A stretch of DNA of 64,000 nucleotides. Origin: Malachius bipustulatus. Its lineage: Eukaryota; Arthropoda; Insecta; Coleoptera; Melyridae. The position numbers and the translations under genes are program-made. Below are positions 37,019 to 47,903 of this stretch, piece after piece. Below the pieces are notes generated by a model that saw only the letters and a list, made by a program, of their open reading frames with translations, made no database searches and had not been told where the DNA came from. Location of the stretch: assembly GCA_910589415.1 (NCBI GenBank), contig OU342630.1:89462186-89526185 (forward strand). The letters are read 5' to 3'. Numbering within the stretch: position 1 is the first letter of the stretch; every line of letters begins with the position of its first letter.

Positions 37019-37305
37019 CTATGGCTTGTCCAGTGAGTGTTGTCCGGTGAGATGCCACACTGATTCTGACTATAAACGATTTTATTTTATGAGATTTAAT
37101 TCGTACAATTACAATAATTGATTTATATAATAATTATAATATTTATTATTGATTAGTATAATTGTGATAATACAATAATTGATTCGATTCGTACAATTAT
37201 AATAATTTGTAATTATTATTACGAATTAAATCGCAGTAAATCAAGTCGTTTATAGTCAGGATCAGTATAGCATCTCACTGGACAACACTCACTGGACAAA
37301 CCATA
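37019..37305. mobile_element. MITE, about 287 bp
   Basis: TATGGCTTGTCCAGTGAGTG, then TTGTCCGGTGAGATGC, is mirrored at the right by GCATCTCACTGGACAACACT and CACTGGACAAACCATA. Inside, GACTATAAACGA and its mirror flank a very AT-rich centre with repeated AATTGATT and TTAATTCGTACAATTA motifs. No ORF. Confidence 0.8.
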
Positions 37306-37360
37306 CAGTCATACATTAACATCATGGTATTTCATTCTATTTACAATAGATCTTACTCTA

Positions 37361-37630
37361 TACAGGTGTCCCGTAATTAGCATGCAATACTGAAACCGCA
37401 GATGTATTTTCAAAAATTTGGAAAACGGTTCCTATAAAAATCGGTCGAGAAATGCTTCCTAAGGGAGCTACAGCCCCCGAAAGTGGAGGCCATGAAGGTG
37501 GCTATTATTTAATATCTCCGAAACCGTTCAACATAGAAAAGTGAAATTTTGGGAATTTATCAAAATTTTTATGGCCAACAAGACACAATTACAACAATTT
37601 TAAAATTTCCATTAGGGGGGGTCAGATAGG
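37361..37630 (+). repeat. Left half of the 23.4 kb foldback family
   Basis: TACAGGTGTCCCGTAATTAG, then CATGCAATACTGAAACCGCA and GGAGCTACAGCCCCCGAAAG, match the left arm at 23367 onward. The right arm is absent. Confidence 0.7.
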
Positions 37631-37682
37631 TGAGTACTAAAGTAGAAGAAAAATAAAATTTATTGAGTACTGTTTTGAAAAA

Positions 37683-37949
37683 ATGGAACATTTCACTAAC
37701 CAAGAGCTGATGGCTGACATGCTTTTCGTGTATGGATTCTGCAATGGTCGTGCTCTGGCGGCTGAGCATGAATACCGACGAGGATTTCCAAACGATTTTC
37801 TGCCTGAAGCAACGCAAAAGTTTGTCAATATTATAATCGGGGGTGTTATAGAGGGCATTACGGATATAATGGCCACTATAACGCCCAGATTGTTATGCAT
37901 GGTTTATATGTATCTCGTATTCTTGGCATCATTGACGTATAAAGAGTAA
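37683..37949 (+). pseudogene. DUF4817-like transposon-associated fragment
   Basis: The 88-codon ORF opens with MEHFTNQELMADMLFVYG and continues CNGRALAAEHEYRRGFPND, the style of the short helix-turn-helix DUF4817 domain (typically xYGxxxGNxxxAxxxYxxRFP) found N-terminal in many insect transposon ORFs. Only the first 40-45 residues match; the rest (VIEGITDIMATITPRLL) is not recognised. It directly follows a foldback fragment, so it is best read as a captured or decayed transposon ORF rather than a host gene. Confidence 0.5.
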
Positions 37950-39244
37950 TCGAAAATTATTCATATTTCCTTAAAATTATTTTAATAAAATATGAGATGG
38001 TAAACAGAGTACCTAATTAATTGATTTTCTTTCATGCACTTTACGTCCAATGTTGAGTTGATTGATTTACCAAACAAGTAACGAGCTGTATATTTTCAGC
38101 TCGGGTACATATTATTTATCAGCTAGATATTGTCGCCTGAGATATAATGGAATTTCGTTCGCTTCCGCTAGAATTGCATCACAAGGAGAAGTCTGCATCA
38201 CTCCATTGTATAGCAGAGTCTAATCTTTCTTCGTCGATTTTTTTCAGATTGAGAATTGCTACCTATTTTAATCGATTATAATGCATCTTGTACCTGCAAT
38301 GAACAAAAATGATTTTTTTGACAAAAGACGAACTTTTTGATCAGGTAGCTTATCGCTTTTTTATATATTATTTTCACACCTGGTATATGAGTAATACCAT
38401 ATGCTTACCTTTTTATTCTAAGTAAAGCGTGTACAACTTATTAATCGTTGGATAAATTTCTAATAATTATTACTTAAGTATTAGTTCATTATTTATTCCC
38501 TATCATATTATTATATTTATTATTATTATATTTACCTACTTATTTCCACTAGGGTACTGAACTGTTATTTTCCAATATTAATAGATAAAAATTTAAATAG
38601 ATATCAACTTTTCATTTATAAGCAACAATGATCTATAAATAAATAAATTATTAACTTTTTAACCTTTTGAGCTATTTGAGGTTCCAATGAATATTAGAAG
38701 AAATTCTTGGTGGTTGAGCAGCGGTCCAGTCTAACTTTTTAATTATTCCCCCCAAACCAAAAGGCTCAGAAGTCTTGAATTTCTCATGATTTAAAACAAG
38801 TTTTCATTGTAATATTTTTACACGGTCACTAACTTGAAATTTATAAATACTGTTACGTTAATTTAAAAAAAAATAATAATAATAAAAAAACTACAGTTCT
38901 TTCCTTAAACTTTCATCTACACTATTCACCTTATACTGTGATTCTGTATATCAATTGATAAAAATACAATACATTCATAAAAATCAAGTTCGGGTTCATT
39001 AATTGGTTCATTCTAAAACAAAGGTCTCATTATTTCTAAATAATTGATGATTAATAAATTAAATAAGCTTTGTTGTAAAGTTTTTATTACAAGGACAATA
39101 ACAACTGGACCCTTATGATTACCTAGAGATTATTAAAATTTATTAATAATTATTATTTCAAATTTTACACCTTAATCAGATTAAGCAGATCGATGTTTTT
39201 AAGGCCTGATGTTTTTTCAGCGCAAACATTTATATTTCGTCGGC
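37950..39244. other. Spacer before exon 6
   Basis: AT-rich with TTATTATTATAT-type low complexity around 38510-38530. No gene or inverted repeat supported. Confidence 0.35.
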
Positions 39245-39296
39245 GATATAAACAATACGACATTCCGCGAACAATGTGTCCGCCGGTGGCCTCAGT
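39245..39296 (+). promoter_or_regulatory. Candidate core promoter of ectodomain exon 6
   Basis: GATATAAA at 39245-39252 lies about 40 bp upstream of CTCAGTGTGG, which contains the arthropod initiator TCAGT (39292-39296); the ATG follows at 39330. This is the best TATA/initiator pair in front of any exon of the array. Confidence 0.4.
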
Positions 39297-39329
39297 GTGG
39301 CTTCGATGAGGTATCAATCCTAGGCCGCG

Positions 39330-39801
39330 ATGACTAGACTCGTGCTATTCCTCCTCAAGTCGCTCTATCTTATCGCGTGCATTTCCGATCTCCGGGTGTT
39401 CAGTGCTTACGATGTCAGTGATAATGACTTTTCTATTTTCAAAGCTCGTACTTCAAGAAAGTGCTGTCCTCCCAATAAAGCCCTCGGCGAACGTAAATTA
39501 CGCGGAAGATGCATCCAGAGACAAGGAAATTCATCTTCCCTCGATTTTTCAAATTTTACACTGTATGGTAGAAAGTGTCCTTCGAAGGAATACCAAATCG
39601 TTATTCTATATCCTGGAGATAAATGGATTGTTCATGACGATGGACGATTGCAGATAGTGAACTTCACGGGCCTTACCTTTGCAAATCAAATTTTCCCCAT
39701 AAACCAATACTGTTTTGATCAGTATATCGATTCTGGAAACATGGTAGTGCTAATTTGTAAAAAATCTTTTATCATGCCGGATCAATATCTATGTAGTGTA
39801 G
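39330..39801 (+). CDS. Methuselah-like GPCR ectodomain, array exon 6 (shortest, diverged)
   Basis: Signal peptide at residues 1-26, then SRKCCPPNKALGE at 42-54 in place of the usual CIRKCC block, C61, C83 (RKCPSKE), WIVHDDGRL at 99-107 in the place of FYxQENGS, QYCFD at 126-130 and LIC at 141-143, plus C155. The segment that carries the first four cysteines in exons 3-5 is deleted, so only seven cysteines remain. The reading frame is intact and closes at GTA G|GTGAGC (39801, phase 1), which argues against a pseudogene. The read-through tail is three codons and a stop. No 7TM exon follows. Family assignment rests on KCCPP, the aligned DDG turn and the spacing of the last cysteines. Confidence 0.68.
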
Positions 39802-42800
39802 GTGAGCCTTTTTAATTTTTTTTACTGGAAATTAATTTTCTGTACAATTACATATAAAAAATAGTATTTGAAATATAAAGTACATTAATATCTACTTTCT
39901 AAGTTTTTTCAGTTTCAATGAATTTCCGATAGTTACATAAATTATTTCAGTTGAATTAATTCATTTTTATAATGAAGACATTTTTTTCGTATGTAGGTAG
40001 GTGTTTGATTTCAAATAAGGATGATTTGTAAAAAAATAACGAAAAAATTTTGCATACAGTGTGAGTCACAGTGCATACAGTTGTGCATAAAGTGTAAAAA
40101 AAAAAAAATGTATGTAAGTATGTATCAACAACTTACTATCTTCTGATGTTATATTTTCAGTATTTACAGAGTGTACGGCGAGGTTGTGGTTAAATTAATA
40201 CACATTTTCATTAACGACGATTGAATATTTTTATGTAAAGTGGTTGCTCGTTTAAAAGTTTATCTAGAGATAGTGATTGTAATTTGCACATAAGCCAGCG
40301 GACTTTAAAAGGAATTTGGACCTTCTCAGAACAAATCCGCTATGAAGTCCGTTTGTGTGTGGGGGACCTGTAATCGGAGATCAAGTCCGTCTCCGTCAGA
40401 CCAGTGCATCTGATCCTGTCCGTTTTATCATTTTTACTATATCATATCCTTTAAGGGCTGGGTCTCTTCAGATCCTACAGAATTTAAGTTTGTGGTTATG
40501 CTACCTAAATTAAGGTGGTACCAGCTGTAGTTCATTGTATTTTCTAGATGACTAGGCATCTACCGTATAAAAAAATTCGTGATTCTCTGTTTGTGTTGGT
40601 ATACTGTGTAAGCAGCAGCTTAATTAGGAACAATTTGTCATGACATACTCTGAGTGTAAAAATATTCTTGTGAAAATAAAAAAAAAATGATGAACCTCGT
40701 AGGGCACGTAGGCTTAAAATAAGTTTCGTTATCTCGTCTTCTCAATAGCTTCATTATCATACCGAAGACGCGACCTAAAGCTCTGTGTCAGTTTTTATGG
40801 GTCAACTGAATTATCTATATATTGGAAACCTGCATGAACTATACAGATTACCAAGAATAACTTTACATCTAAGGGAATCTAGCAGCGACAACACCATCTA
40901 TACCTGCAGGAAAAATTACCCTCGACTTCATTGAGATAATAAATGAAATAAAACTTCCCTCGCAATATTTTCTTAAGTACAATCGAAGCAAAAAAAATTA
41001 ATTCCTTCTCGAACAGAATAAAAACACACCTCTAATATTATACGTAGGTACTGATAAAATTACACATAACTCATAATTTTTTGGTTTTATTAGTTATAAA
41101 GGGTTATTAACGGCAATAATTAAAGGAATTCAATGTAAACAAACGTTGCAGTGAGTATGATATAGGTACGCGAATAGTTATCTAATTATTTTTAGCAACC
41201 TTCTTAGAAAAAATACTGTCAGGGACATCCAAATATATTTTACTATGATTTGAAACTTGATAGCTTGAAGTAAATAAGCAGCTAATAAGTGCCAAAAGAA
41301 TGAAATTATGTGAAACTGCTTAATACCGTGAGATTCAGCGGAAAATGGTTATAATTACACCTCAAGGTATGGTGAATTTTAAAGGTGGTATTAAAAAGGG
41401 TATTGTTTTCATCCTTTTTAACTAACGTCAATTGTTCAATTTCTCCTGTTTTTTATATCGTGAGTATACTGAGTTATACATGGGCAAATTACCCTGTACC
41501 GTTTTGGGGAATACTGGACGTTTTACACATGGGAAAATTGTTAAACTCTATTTCAATGAATTACAATTGATAAATACCTTATTTGTTGGTATTGTTACAA
41601 ACAACACCATGGAAACAGTTTACCATGTCAACTTCCAATGGCAAGTGGCCTGTGAAAAGAAGACTTTTCTTTTTCTTTTTATTGTTTAGAAACTTTTCAC
41701 GATATATTTTCTTATAATAAGTGTTATAGAACACATTAACGATGAATAAAGGGAAAGTGACATATGAATTAAATCAGTCACAAATAAAGCGCAAGCATAT
41801 TCTGTTTAGTGGTAGGATAAATACAAATAGAGGAGAGTACATAACATAGTTAACATTATAAGATATAGAGCATTTGCAGCATAGTCAATACAATAATAAT
41901 TATGTTAACAATCCCATAGTTACTATGATGACATCTATGTTTATCCAGGTCAATGTGCCTTGATTTCTTTTCGACTTCCTTAAGAATCACCGTCCTGTTA
42001 TCTTTAATAGTTACACACTTAAGTACACATCAATACAGGTAAATATTATATTGATATCCAGTCACACCAATTGAAGAAATTCAGTTTAGGTAAATCGTTT
42101 TTCCGTTCTTTTCACTAAGACTGTTGATGAAACGCCACCCTGATGCATATATTTGGTTCTTTACTAATAATCTTGTTATATCTTTTATGACCCGATAACA
42201 TGACATCATAAAAAATTTGTTAAATCTATAAATACCAAATAAAATCTAAAATAGTAATAGATACATTGCCTCATGATCGTCGTCATGATTTGTCTTTTAT
42301 CTTGTCTATAGTATCGGGTATTCAGTGATTAGCACTTCCTCAGGGGGCCGTGGACCGCGGAACGTATGTCTTAACTTGATTTAGATTCTTCGAGAATACG
42401 AGATATGAACGGTTCAACATGATAGTTGATTTAGAGATAATCGTGATTCGCTGTCACGGTTAGACTAGACTAGATTTATTGTGAGTGGGCCATTGTGACA
42501 CCTCCACTGCGACCGAAGGTCTATTGTGGCTCGCTCTCATGGTTAACAAATGAATCTGTCATTTGTTTTGATTTGTTTCAAAATAACTGTAATTTTATTG
42601 CAAGTTGTTAGTCTCAAATCATCGGTGTTTCATCCGTAACTCTCTAAATCACCTACGCGTCAAATAGCCATAAACAGTGTTTCTCGCACATGGGTATCTC
42701 AAAGTAACGAGTAATTTAGTTCTGACGCTGCTTCGTAATTCGGTTCTCCCATCTCTAGTACCACCTCAATGAAACTGATGTAATGTAAGCAATGTGACGT

Positions 42801-43100
42801 TTCTGAAATTTAGCATCATTGTTTTACTGAAGTTCGTTCAATATCTTTTTTTTTCAATGGAAAGGTTAATAACGAAAACGATTTATTTTTTATTAGGTCC
42901 AGGAAATAATTACTGCATGAAGTTTGGATAGCTGACTAGATACATAATTGCGTGAAAACCATTTAGAAAATAACTGAACTGAACTGAAATTTGGTTATTT
43001 CCTTAGGTTTGTTGTTAAAATTTTTAAAGGCGCTCACGTAAGAGCAAAAAATTGTCATAGTTGAAAGTTATTTTCACAATGGGAGTAAACTTAATAGAAT
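39802..43100. other. 3.3 kb spacer with no supported gene
   Basis: A poly-A run at 40096-40110; no inverted repeat noticed. ORFs at 41385-41689 overlap each other and carry no motif. Two patches of higher GC at 42335-42365 and 42480-42540 were not recognised. Confidence 0.35.
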
Positions 43101-43154
43101 TTGTACTCTTTAGATCTGTCTCGAATAAATCTTGATTATTATATGTGGTGGCTC

Positions 43155-43526
43155 CTAAGAATTTATTTTTCTAGAGAAAACTTTGAACGGTATTATATTG
43201 CAAAAGATGGAATGTTTCTGCAGGAGCCTGCTTTTAAGCTTTTTAGAAAAGGTGCTCATTTTTGTCCTTATCGAGTGATATAGTAGTGAAAGTGTCCCTA
43301 CGTTCCTGAGACATTCCTGGCAGCAAAAATTTTTGTCAATTGTCAATTTCCCGAAAGTTATACAGTTTTCAACAATTTTTTTTGCAGGTTTAGCAAGGTT
43401 CCAAATATCGTGTAGGTCAATTCCCAGAATTACAGAGCCCGGATGTGTTTGTTGGAAAACTTCCGAAGCAACCGATTTATTAGTGATATAGATCTGTGAC
43501 GATCGACTTCTAAATTCGTAATACAC
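43155..43526 (-). pseudogene. Possible degenerate ZAD-like zinc-binding fragment
   Basis: The 123-codon - strand frame has AKKIVENCITFGKLTIDKNF followed by CCQECLRNVGTLSLLYHSIR, which resembles the second half of an insect ZAD domain (…C…L…iCxxCL…F…). The first CxxC pair is not seen upstream and no C2H2 fingers follow. The overlapping + frame (43101-43283) contains YYIAKDGMF, which faintly recalls the FYxQENGS turn of the Mth exons. Only one reading can be right and neither is strong. Confidence 0.22.
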
Positions 43527-43583
43527 CCATACCGTAGATTCTGAGCAAACTAGATTCTGGAAGCTTAAATGTGATTTTTCTCT

Positions 43584-44296
43584 ATGTATTTACATCGAGG
43601 AATCGATATTTTCTGTGAAACGAAGTCAAGTCGAGTAGGTAATCTAGAGGATAAGTTCGTCGAGACAAACTATATACCCGGCGACGTGTTACAGTGTGTC
43701 CTTACTGGAGTGAGAAACCGTGTAATAAAATGTGTTCAGGAGGGTGGAGTGCACTTCACCTTTCTAATAAATGGATTATTTATCGATTTTATTTATGTGT
43801 TTTATAAAAATGCCGATTGTCTATTTTATTAACAATCTGTGGTGATGTGTGGTGTTGTGACAGTGGTGTTGTGACAGTGATAGTGTGGTGATGTGAAAGA
43901 CTGATGAGATGGGGATAACCATTGAAATATCGATGTATTTGTCTTCACCATACCATTAGGGGCAGTGTGTCGTTCAGAAAACAAAATTATTTCATTTTTA
44001 TTTATTTTATTCTTTATAATAATATCGATATAGTTTCTGAGATCCATAAATTTAAGTCCATAAACTTTTATCATTTTTCTAGACGATGTGTGGTCGATTA
44101 AAGTTGATCCCTCGGTCGATCCGTAACTTAAGGCGGTAAAGCAAATTTTCTATAATTTCCGTAAAAGGGGATTAAAACTACTGGCAGAAAAAAAATAGGT
44201 ATGCTTTTTACTATTTATTATTTTTAGTTACAACTAGTTAAGTCTATAAGTACTTAGTTTATCTTTAATTAAGGTGAATACTATCTATTAAAAGAG
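43584..44296. other. Spacer 3' of the channel gene
   Basis: An 82-codon + ORF (43584-43832) has no recognised domain. A GTGGTGTTGTGACAGTG tandem repeat lies at about 43838-43890. On the - strand, no clear AATAAA immediately follows the channel stop. Confidence 0.3.
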
Positions 44297-46000
44297 TCAA
44301 AACTTTTCATAAATTTCTTCAATTCTAACTTTCGGCCTTACATAACCTGTTTTGGCTTCTTCGTCCAATCTCTGCAAGTGTAACTTGAACTTACTCGATA
44401 CGGTAACTTCACAGTTTTGACGAAGAAGAATTTGAAGCTTTGTATAACCCTTCATACATTTTTTAAAGTCTTCGTGTGTTAAGCTGTATACCTCTGCTAT
44501 TTCTACAGACACTACACTTAGCAAATGATGTTTTACCTGACGATTAAAGTAATAATATTCTCCAAATACTTCACCATCTTCTAAGTGGACTACCTCAAGG
44601 CCTTCATGATCGTACCCAGCACAGCTACCTCTGTGCAAGAAATAGATTTTGTTAGGTTTTGAGCCACATCTGATCACGACATCATTAACAAGGTAAACCT
44701 CTTTCTTCAAACAAGCAATGATACTTCCTATCAGGGCTCTGGGCATATTTTGAAAGAATAGGGCATTCATTATCATCGGAGTGAGCGTGAAAAGAATTAC
44801 TTCATGCCTCAGATGTTCAGAGAGTGTATCTAGAATAAAGTACTCGTTGATGAAACTTCTTTCGAAACGGTAGTTGAAATACGACATGACTCTGATTTTA
44901 ATGTATTTAGGTACGTGTTTTTGAGTTAAATACTCCTTTAGTTGCTTTTGCATGTCGTAGAATTTATTTCCAACTATTTCCGCTAAACTAACCATTTCGC
45001 AAACCACAACCATTAGATAAGAAAAGTATAGAATTCCGCACAGTCTTATGAATCCATGTACAAGTTTCTCTGGAGTATTATCTGCTTCGTAGTTCCCTCG
45101 AGTCAAGAAAAAAATGCTAGCACTTTGATAAAATGATTCTGCATATATATATGATCCAGGTTGAGAATTTAGTTGAGCTTTATTGATGAATGATGTTCGG
45201 TAACCGGAGTGGTTCGCAGCTCCACCAATTATGTATATAGCACAAGTAGCGTAATGAATAAAAATGAAGGAATTGATGGCAATACAGATTATATTATAAG
45301 CGGAATCTCCTAGTCGACAATAATCAGATATTCTTCGAAAATAAAGAGTTATTGTAACAAATCTTCTCAGTCTTAACAACTCTTGGAATATAGTCAGGAA
45401 GAATATCCAAAATGGTATGTTGTTGTAACCCTTTTGTTCTGTTCCATAATATGAAGCGGAATAAAAATATATGTTAATGGCAATCAACATAGGCATACAG
45501 GAAAGAAAATCAGTAATGAGATAGTTCTTCAGATAATTTGCTGCGATAATTTTTGCATCAACGACCACAACACGGATATCGGGATCGATATATCCCAGAA
45601 AAAAATTAACGATGATATCCACTAAAAGGACTAAATTAAAGATGATGACTTTTGGTACTTGGTCGGTGTAAAAGGCTACTATGGTAGTCTCGCCGATAAT
45701 GAAGCTCAACCAAAGAATCATCATTACGATTTCGCGATACATAGCCAAGGCACTAAGAGGATGGATAATATACCAGAATTTTGATCTGGCGTGACGCTTC
45801 TTCTCCGCAAGCAACGAATTTCGGCTCTTGAAGTAGATGCGTGTATCGCTGTTGAGCTCCGAGGGTAACAGAGATCTTCGCAGAAGTCGCATAAAACGAC
45901 TGAAGTATCCAGCATCTGGCTGAAGCTTTGGTAAGCCACTATCGGATTCCTCTCCAGCATCCAAAGTACAACGGTGAACGTCGATTAATTTCCACTGCAT
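44297..46000 (-). CDS. Divergent HCN/CNG-superfamily cation channel, single open exon
   Basis: 567 residues with the layout of a cyclic-nucleotide-gated voltage-channel-like subunit. A pre-S1 HCN-type motif (SKFWYIIHPLSALAMYRE) spans 73-90; S1 about 91-111, S2 118-137, S3 155-178, S4 208-223, S5 234-260, pore helix and loop 284-305, S6 315-345, C-linker 346-415 (QKQLKEYLTQKHVPKYIKIR) and CNBD 420-515. S4 keeps only a short basic run (LRLRRF, FRR). The selectivity region reads FFLTRGNYEADN, without the GYG of HCN or the TIG/ETPPP-type filter of CNG channels. In the CNBD, FGE is present at 479-481, but the usual Arg-Thr-Ala phosphate contact is replaced by His-His-Leu-Leu at 491-494. The frame has no intron, unlike typical family members, which suggests a retrocopy or intron loss. 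It lies antisense in the gap between ectodomain exons 6 and 7. The intact length implies function, perhaps as an auxiliary or non-cyclic-nucleotide-gated subunit. Superfamily is certain, subfamily is not. Confidence 0.88.
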   Translation of the reverse strand: MQWKLIDVHRCTLDAGEESDSGLPKLQPDAGYFSRFMRLLRRSLLPSELNSDTRIYFKSRNSLLAEKKRHARSKFWYIIHPLSALAMYREIVMMILWLSFIIGETTIVAFYTDQVPKVIIFNLVLLVDIIVNFFLGYIDPDIRVVVVDAKIIAANYLKNYLITDFLSCMPMLIAINIYFYSASYYGTEQKGYNNIPFWIFFLTIFQELLRLRRFVTITLYFRRISDYCRLGDSAYNIICIAINSFIFIHYATCAIYIIGGAANHSGYRTSFINKAQLNSQPGSYIYAESFYQSASIFFLTRGNYEADNTPEKLVHGFIRLCGILYFSYLMVVVCEMVSLAEIVGNKFYDMQKQLKEYLTQKHVPKYIKIRVMSYFNYRFERSFINEYFILDTLSEHLRHEVILFTLTPMIMNALFFQNMPRALIGSIIACLKKEVYLVNDVVIRCGSKPNKIYFLHRGSCAGYDHEGLEVVHLEDGEVFGEYYYFNRQVKHHLLSVVSVEIAEVYSLTHEDFKKCMKGYTKLQILLRQNCEVTVSSKFKLHLQRLDEEAKTGYVRPKVRIEEIYEKF

Positions 46001-46189
46001 TCTCTATATCATTTACAGCACGAATTCTTCACTTCTGAGGAAAGTTATTAGATTAATTTCTTATACATTAGCTGTCACCTTTGACAACATCTGCCTGCGT
46101 CCGAATTATATCCGTATTATGAACCATTATTATACATTATTGCGAATATTTAAAAAATAAAAAAATTTAACATTTGTTCATGCAATTAC
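46001..46189. other. Region upstream of the channel gene
   Basis: On the - strand the sequence before the ATG reads AAATGATATAGAGAATG, so an upstream non-coding exon ending at ATAG is possible. No TATA box is convincing. Confidence 0.3.
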
Positions 46190-46284
46190 GCACCCTCCAA
46201 TTGTTTGTATTTTATTTGGCAGACATGCTACATTTTATCGAAGTCAATAGTTGTTGATGAAATATTTTGTGGATCACAGGATAC
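46190..46284. repeat. Half copy of the 1.66 kb MITE
   Basis: CAGACATGCTACATTTT and GATGAAATATTTTGTGGATC, then ACAGGATA, match the right half of the element at 1655-1844; the left arm is missing. Confidence 0.7.
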
Positions 46285-46788
46285 TTGTTTCACCTTTTTT
46301 TAACGTATTTTAACGACACTGAACTTAAAGACTCTTCGATACTAAACCGGCAATCGTTGATTGAAGAATACAGTAATGTTTAATTTCCTTTGCATATTTA
46401 CTCTTTCCGAGAAGAAAAGAAAATTATAACACCAGTTATAATCAGAAGAAACCTTAATTCTTATTTGTTACAAAATAAAAATTGGTAATGTAATAAATCC
46501 TGTCTATTTCAAGATTCCTTATTTCACCTACGAAATTTTAGATATGACATCAATGCTGATATTTAATATGACCTTGGCAGACTATTTAGAAAATAATTTA
46601 GGTGTATGAATAATCATATTCAATCACAATCATAAAGACAGTCGTATACGATTAACCTGACTGGTCTCCATGGCATGAGTGTCTCCATTTGCTGACACTC
46701 ATATTCATATTTTAATGAATAAATTTCGACATTTTAAGAGTTCATCGTTAATTTTGATTTTCAACGCGCCCCTGTTGCTTTATCTTTC

Positions 46789-47030
46789 AAAACTAGTACG
46801 CGAAATTTTGCAATCTTATAAAACGCAAGGTGACTTTTAATTTTCGTTGAAAAATGTTGATTTTCGTGACTTTCTACAGGGTGTTCTTTCAAAGTTCGAA
46901 AAAATACATTTTGTGGCATCCTTCCAGGTCGCAGTTTTCTATCTAGGGGACTAAAATCTTTGTGAGAGTAAGATATTTATAAGAAGTGGTTTAATGTTCC
47001 ATTTGAGCATAATCAGAATTTTTTTCTCAA
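46789..47030 (+). repeat. Fragment of the 14.3 kb repeat family
   Basis: AACGCAAGGTGACTTTTAAT, then TTTCTACAGGGTGTTCTTTC, CAGGTCGCAGTTTTCTATCT and TGAGAGTAAGATATTTATAA follow the order of that family's terminal block (compare 15640-15780 in inverse sense and 32650-32830). Confidence 0.55.
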
Positions 47031-47265
47031 GTGATAACAAAAACTACTAAGTTTTCCTGAAACATTTTTTTATGTAAATCATTTGAGACGTTTTCCGTAG
47101 AATAATAGTACATAATGTCTTCTGTACTGGGTAGTATACCGTTTTATTAGATAAGCTGTTTAAAGTTTTTTTTTTACGTATGTGCACTATTTCTCTACTT
47201 AAACGTACGTACTAAAATGAAACGACTATATCTTGTCTACATGGCCGTCGTAGTTTTCTCCGAAA

Positions 47266-47812
47266 AACAACACGAGATATACCTGGATAAAACTAATTTT
47301 TAGCGCATCGCCTCTGAAAGACGATTTTTCAGTAGCTCAGTAGCCGGCGGAATGACGCATATTGCAGCCTGCATGCAACAGCAGCTCGCTTCCAAGCGTA
47401 GAAAATTTTCCAGCCCGCAACGAACGTTTTTTCTGGCCCTAGGGCGGACAGATTTAGGAGTTACTATAGCAACTACTGATAGTGTTATCAGTTAGTGATT
47501 ACGCGGCAGGTGAGAGCGAAATTGAAGCACACCGCTGACAACTAAACCGAGACCACTATACCTACGCGCATATTTCAATAAAGTCTAAACGAGCTGGAAA
47601 TATAATAACAGGTATAGGTACCTATCTAATTATAACGATTAACGGGGGTTACTAGTTTCTGAAGTTTCGTCAATAAAGAAACAAAATTAACGCTCGACAG
47701 GAAAATTACACTGACAGTGAATTAATTTGTACGCCAACAAGCTAACAAGCCAAAGTATTCAGTGTTCTTACGCGATGCGCTAAAAAATAGTGTCTATATC
47801 TCGGCCGGATCA
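47266..47812. repeat. Inverted repeat around a GC-richer core
   Basis: ACGAGATATACCTGGATAAA, then ATTTTTAGCGCATCGCC, pairs with GCGATGCGCTAAAAAATAGT and GTCTATATCTCGGCC. The 400 bp between is less AT-rich and holds CAGCAGCTCGCTTCC and GTGATTACGCGGCAGG but no ORF. Just outside, AAGTTCATTTCAGC and GCTGAAATGAACTT (47817-47903) form a second small hairpin around CTCCGCTACGCTCCGCTCCG. Confidence 0.55.
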
Positions 47813-47903
47813 GAAGTTCATTTCAGCTCGTATTCAATCGACCCTTGCTCCGCTACGCTCCGCTCCGCTCGGCCCGATAACTTCATACTCGCTGAAATGA
47901 ACT

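Noticed and set aside
39403..39657. Second frame within exon 6
   Set aside because: Shadow of the ectodomain frame that carries the signal peptide and cysteines.
45724..45960. 78-codon - strand ORF
   Set aside because: Out-of-frame shadow inside the channel gene.
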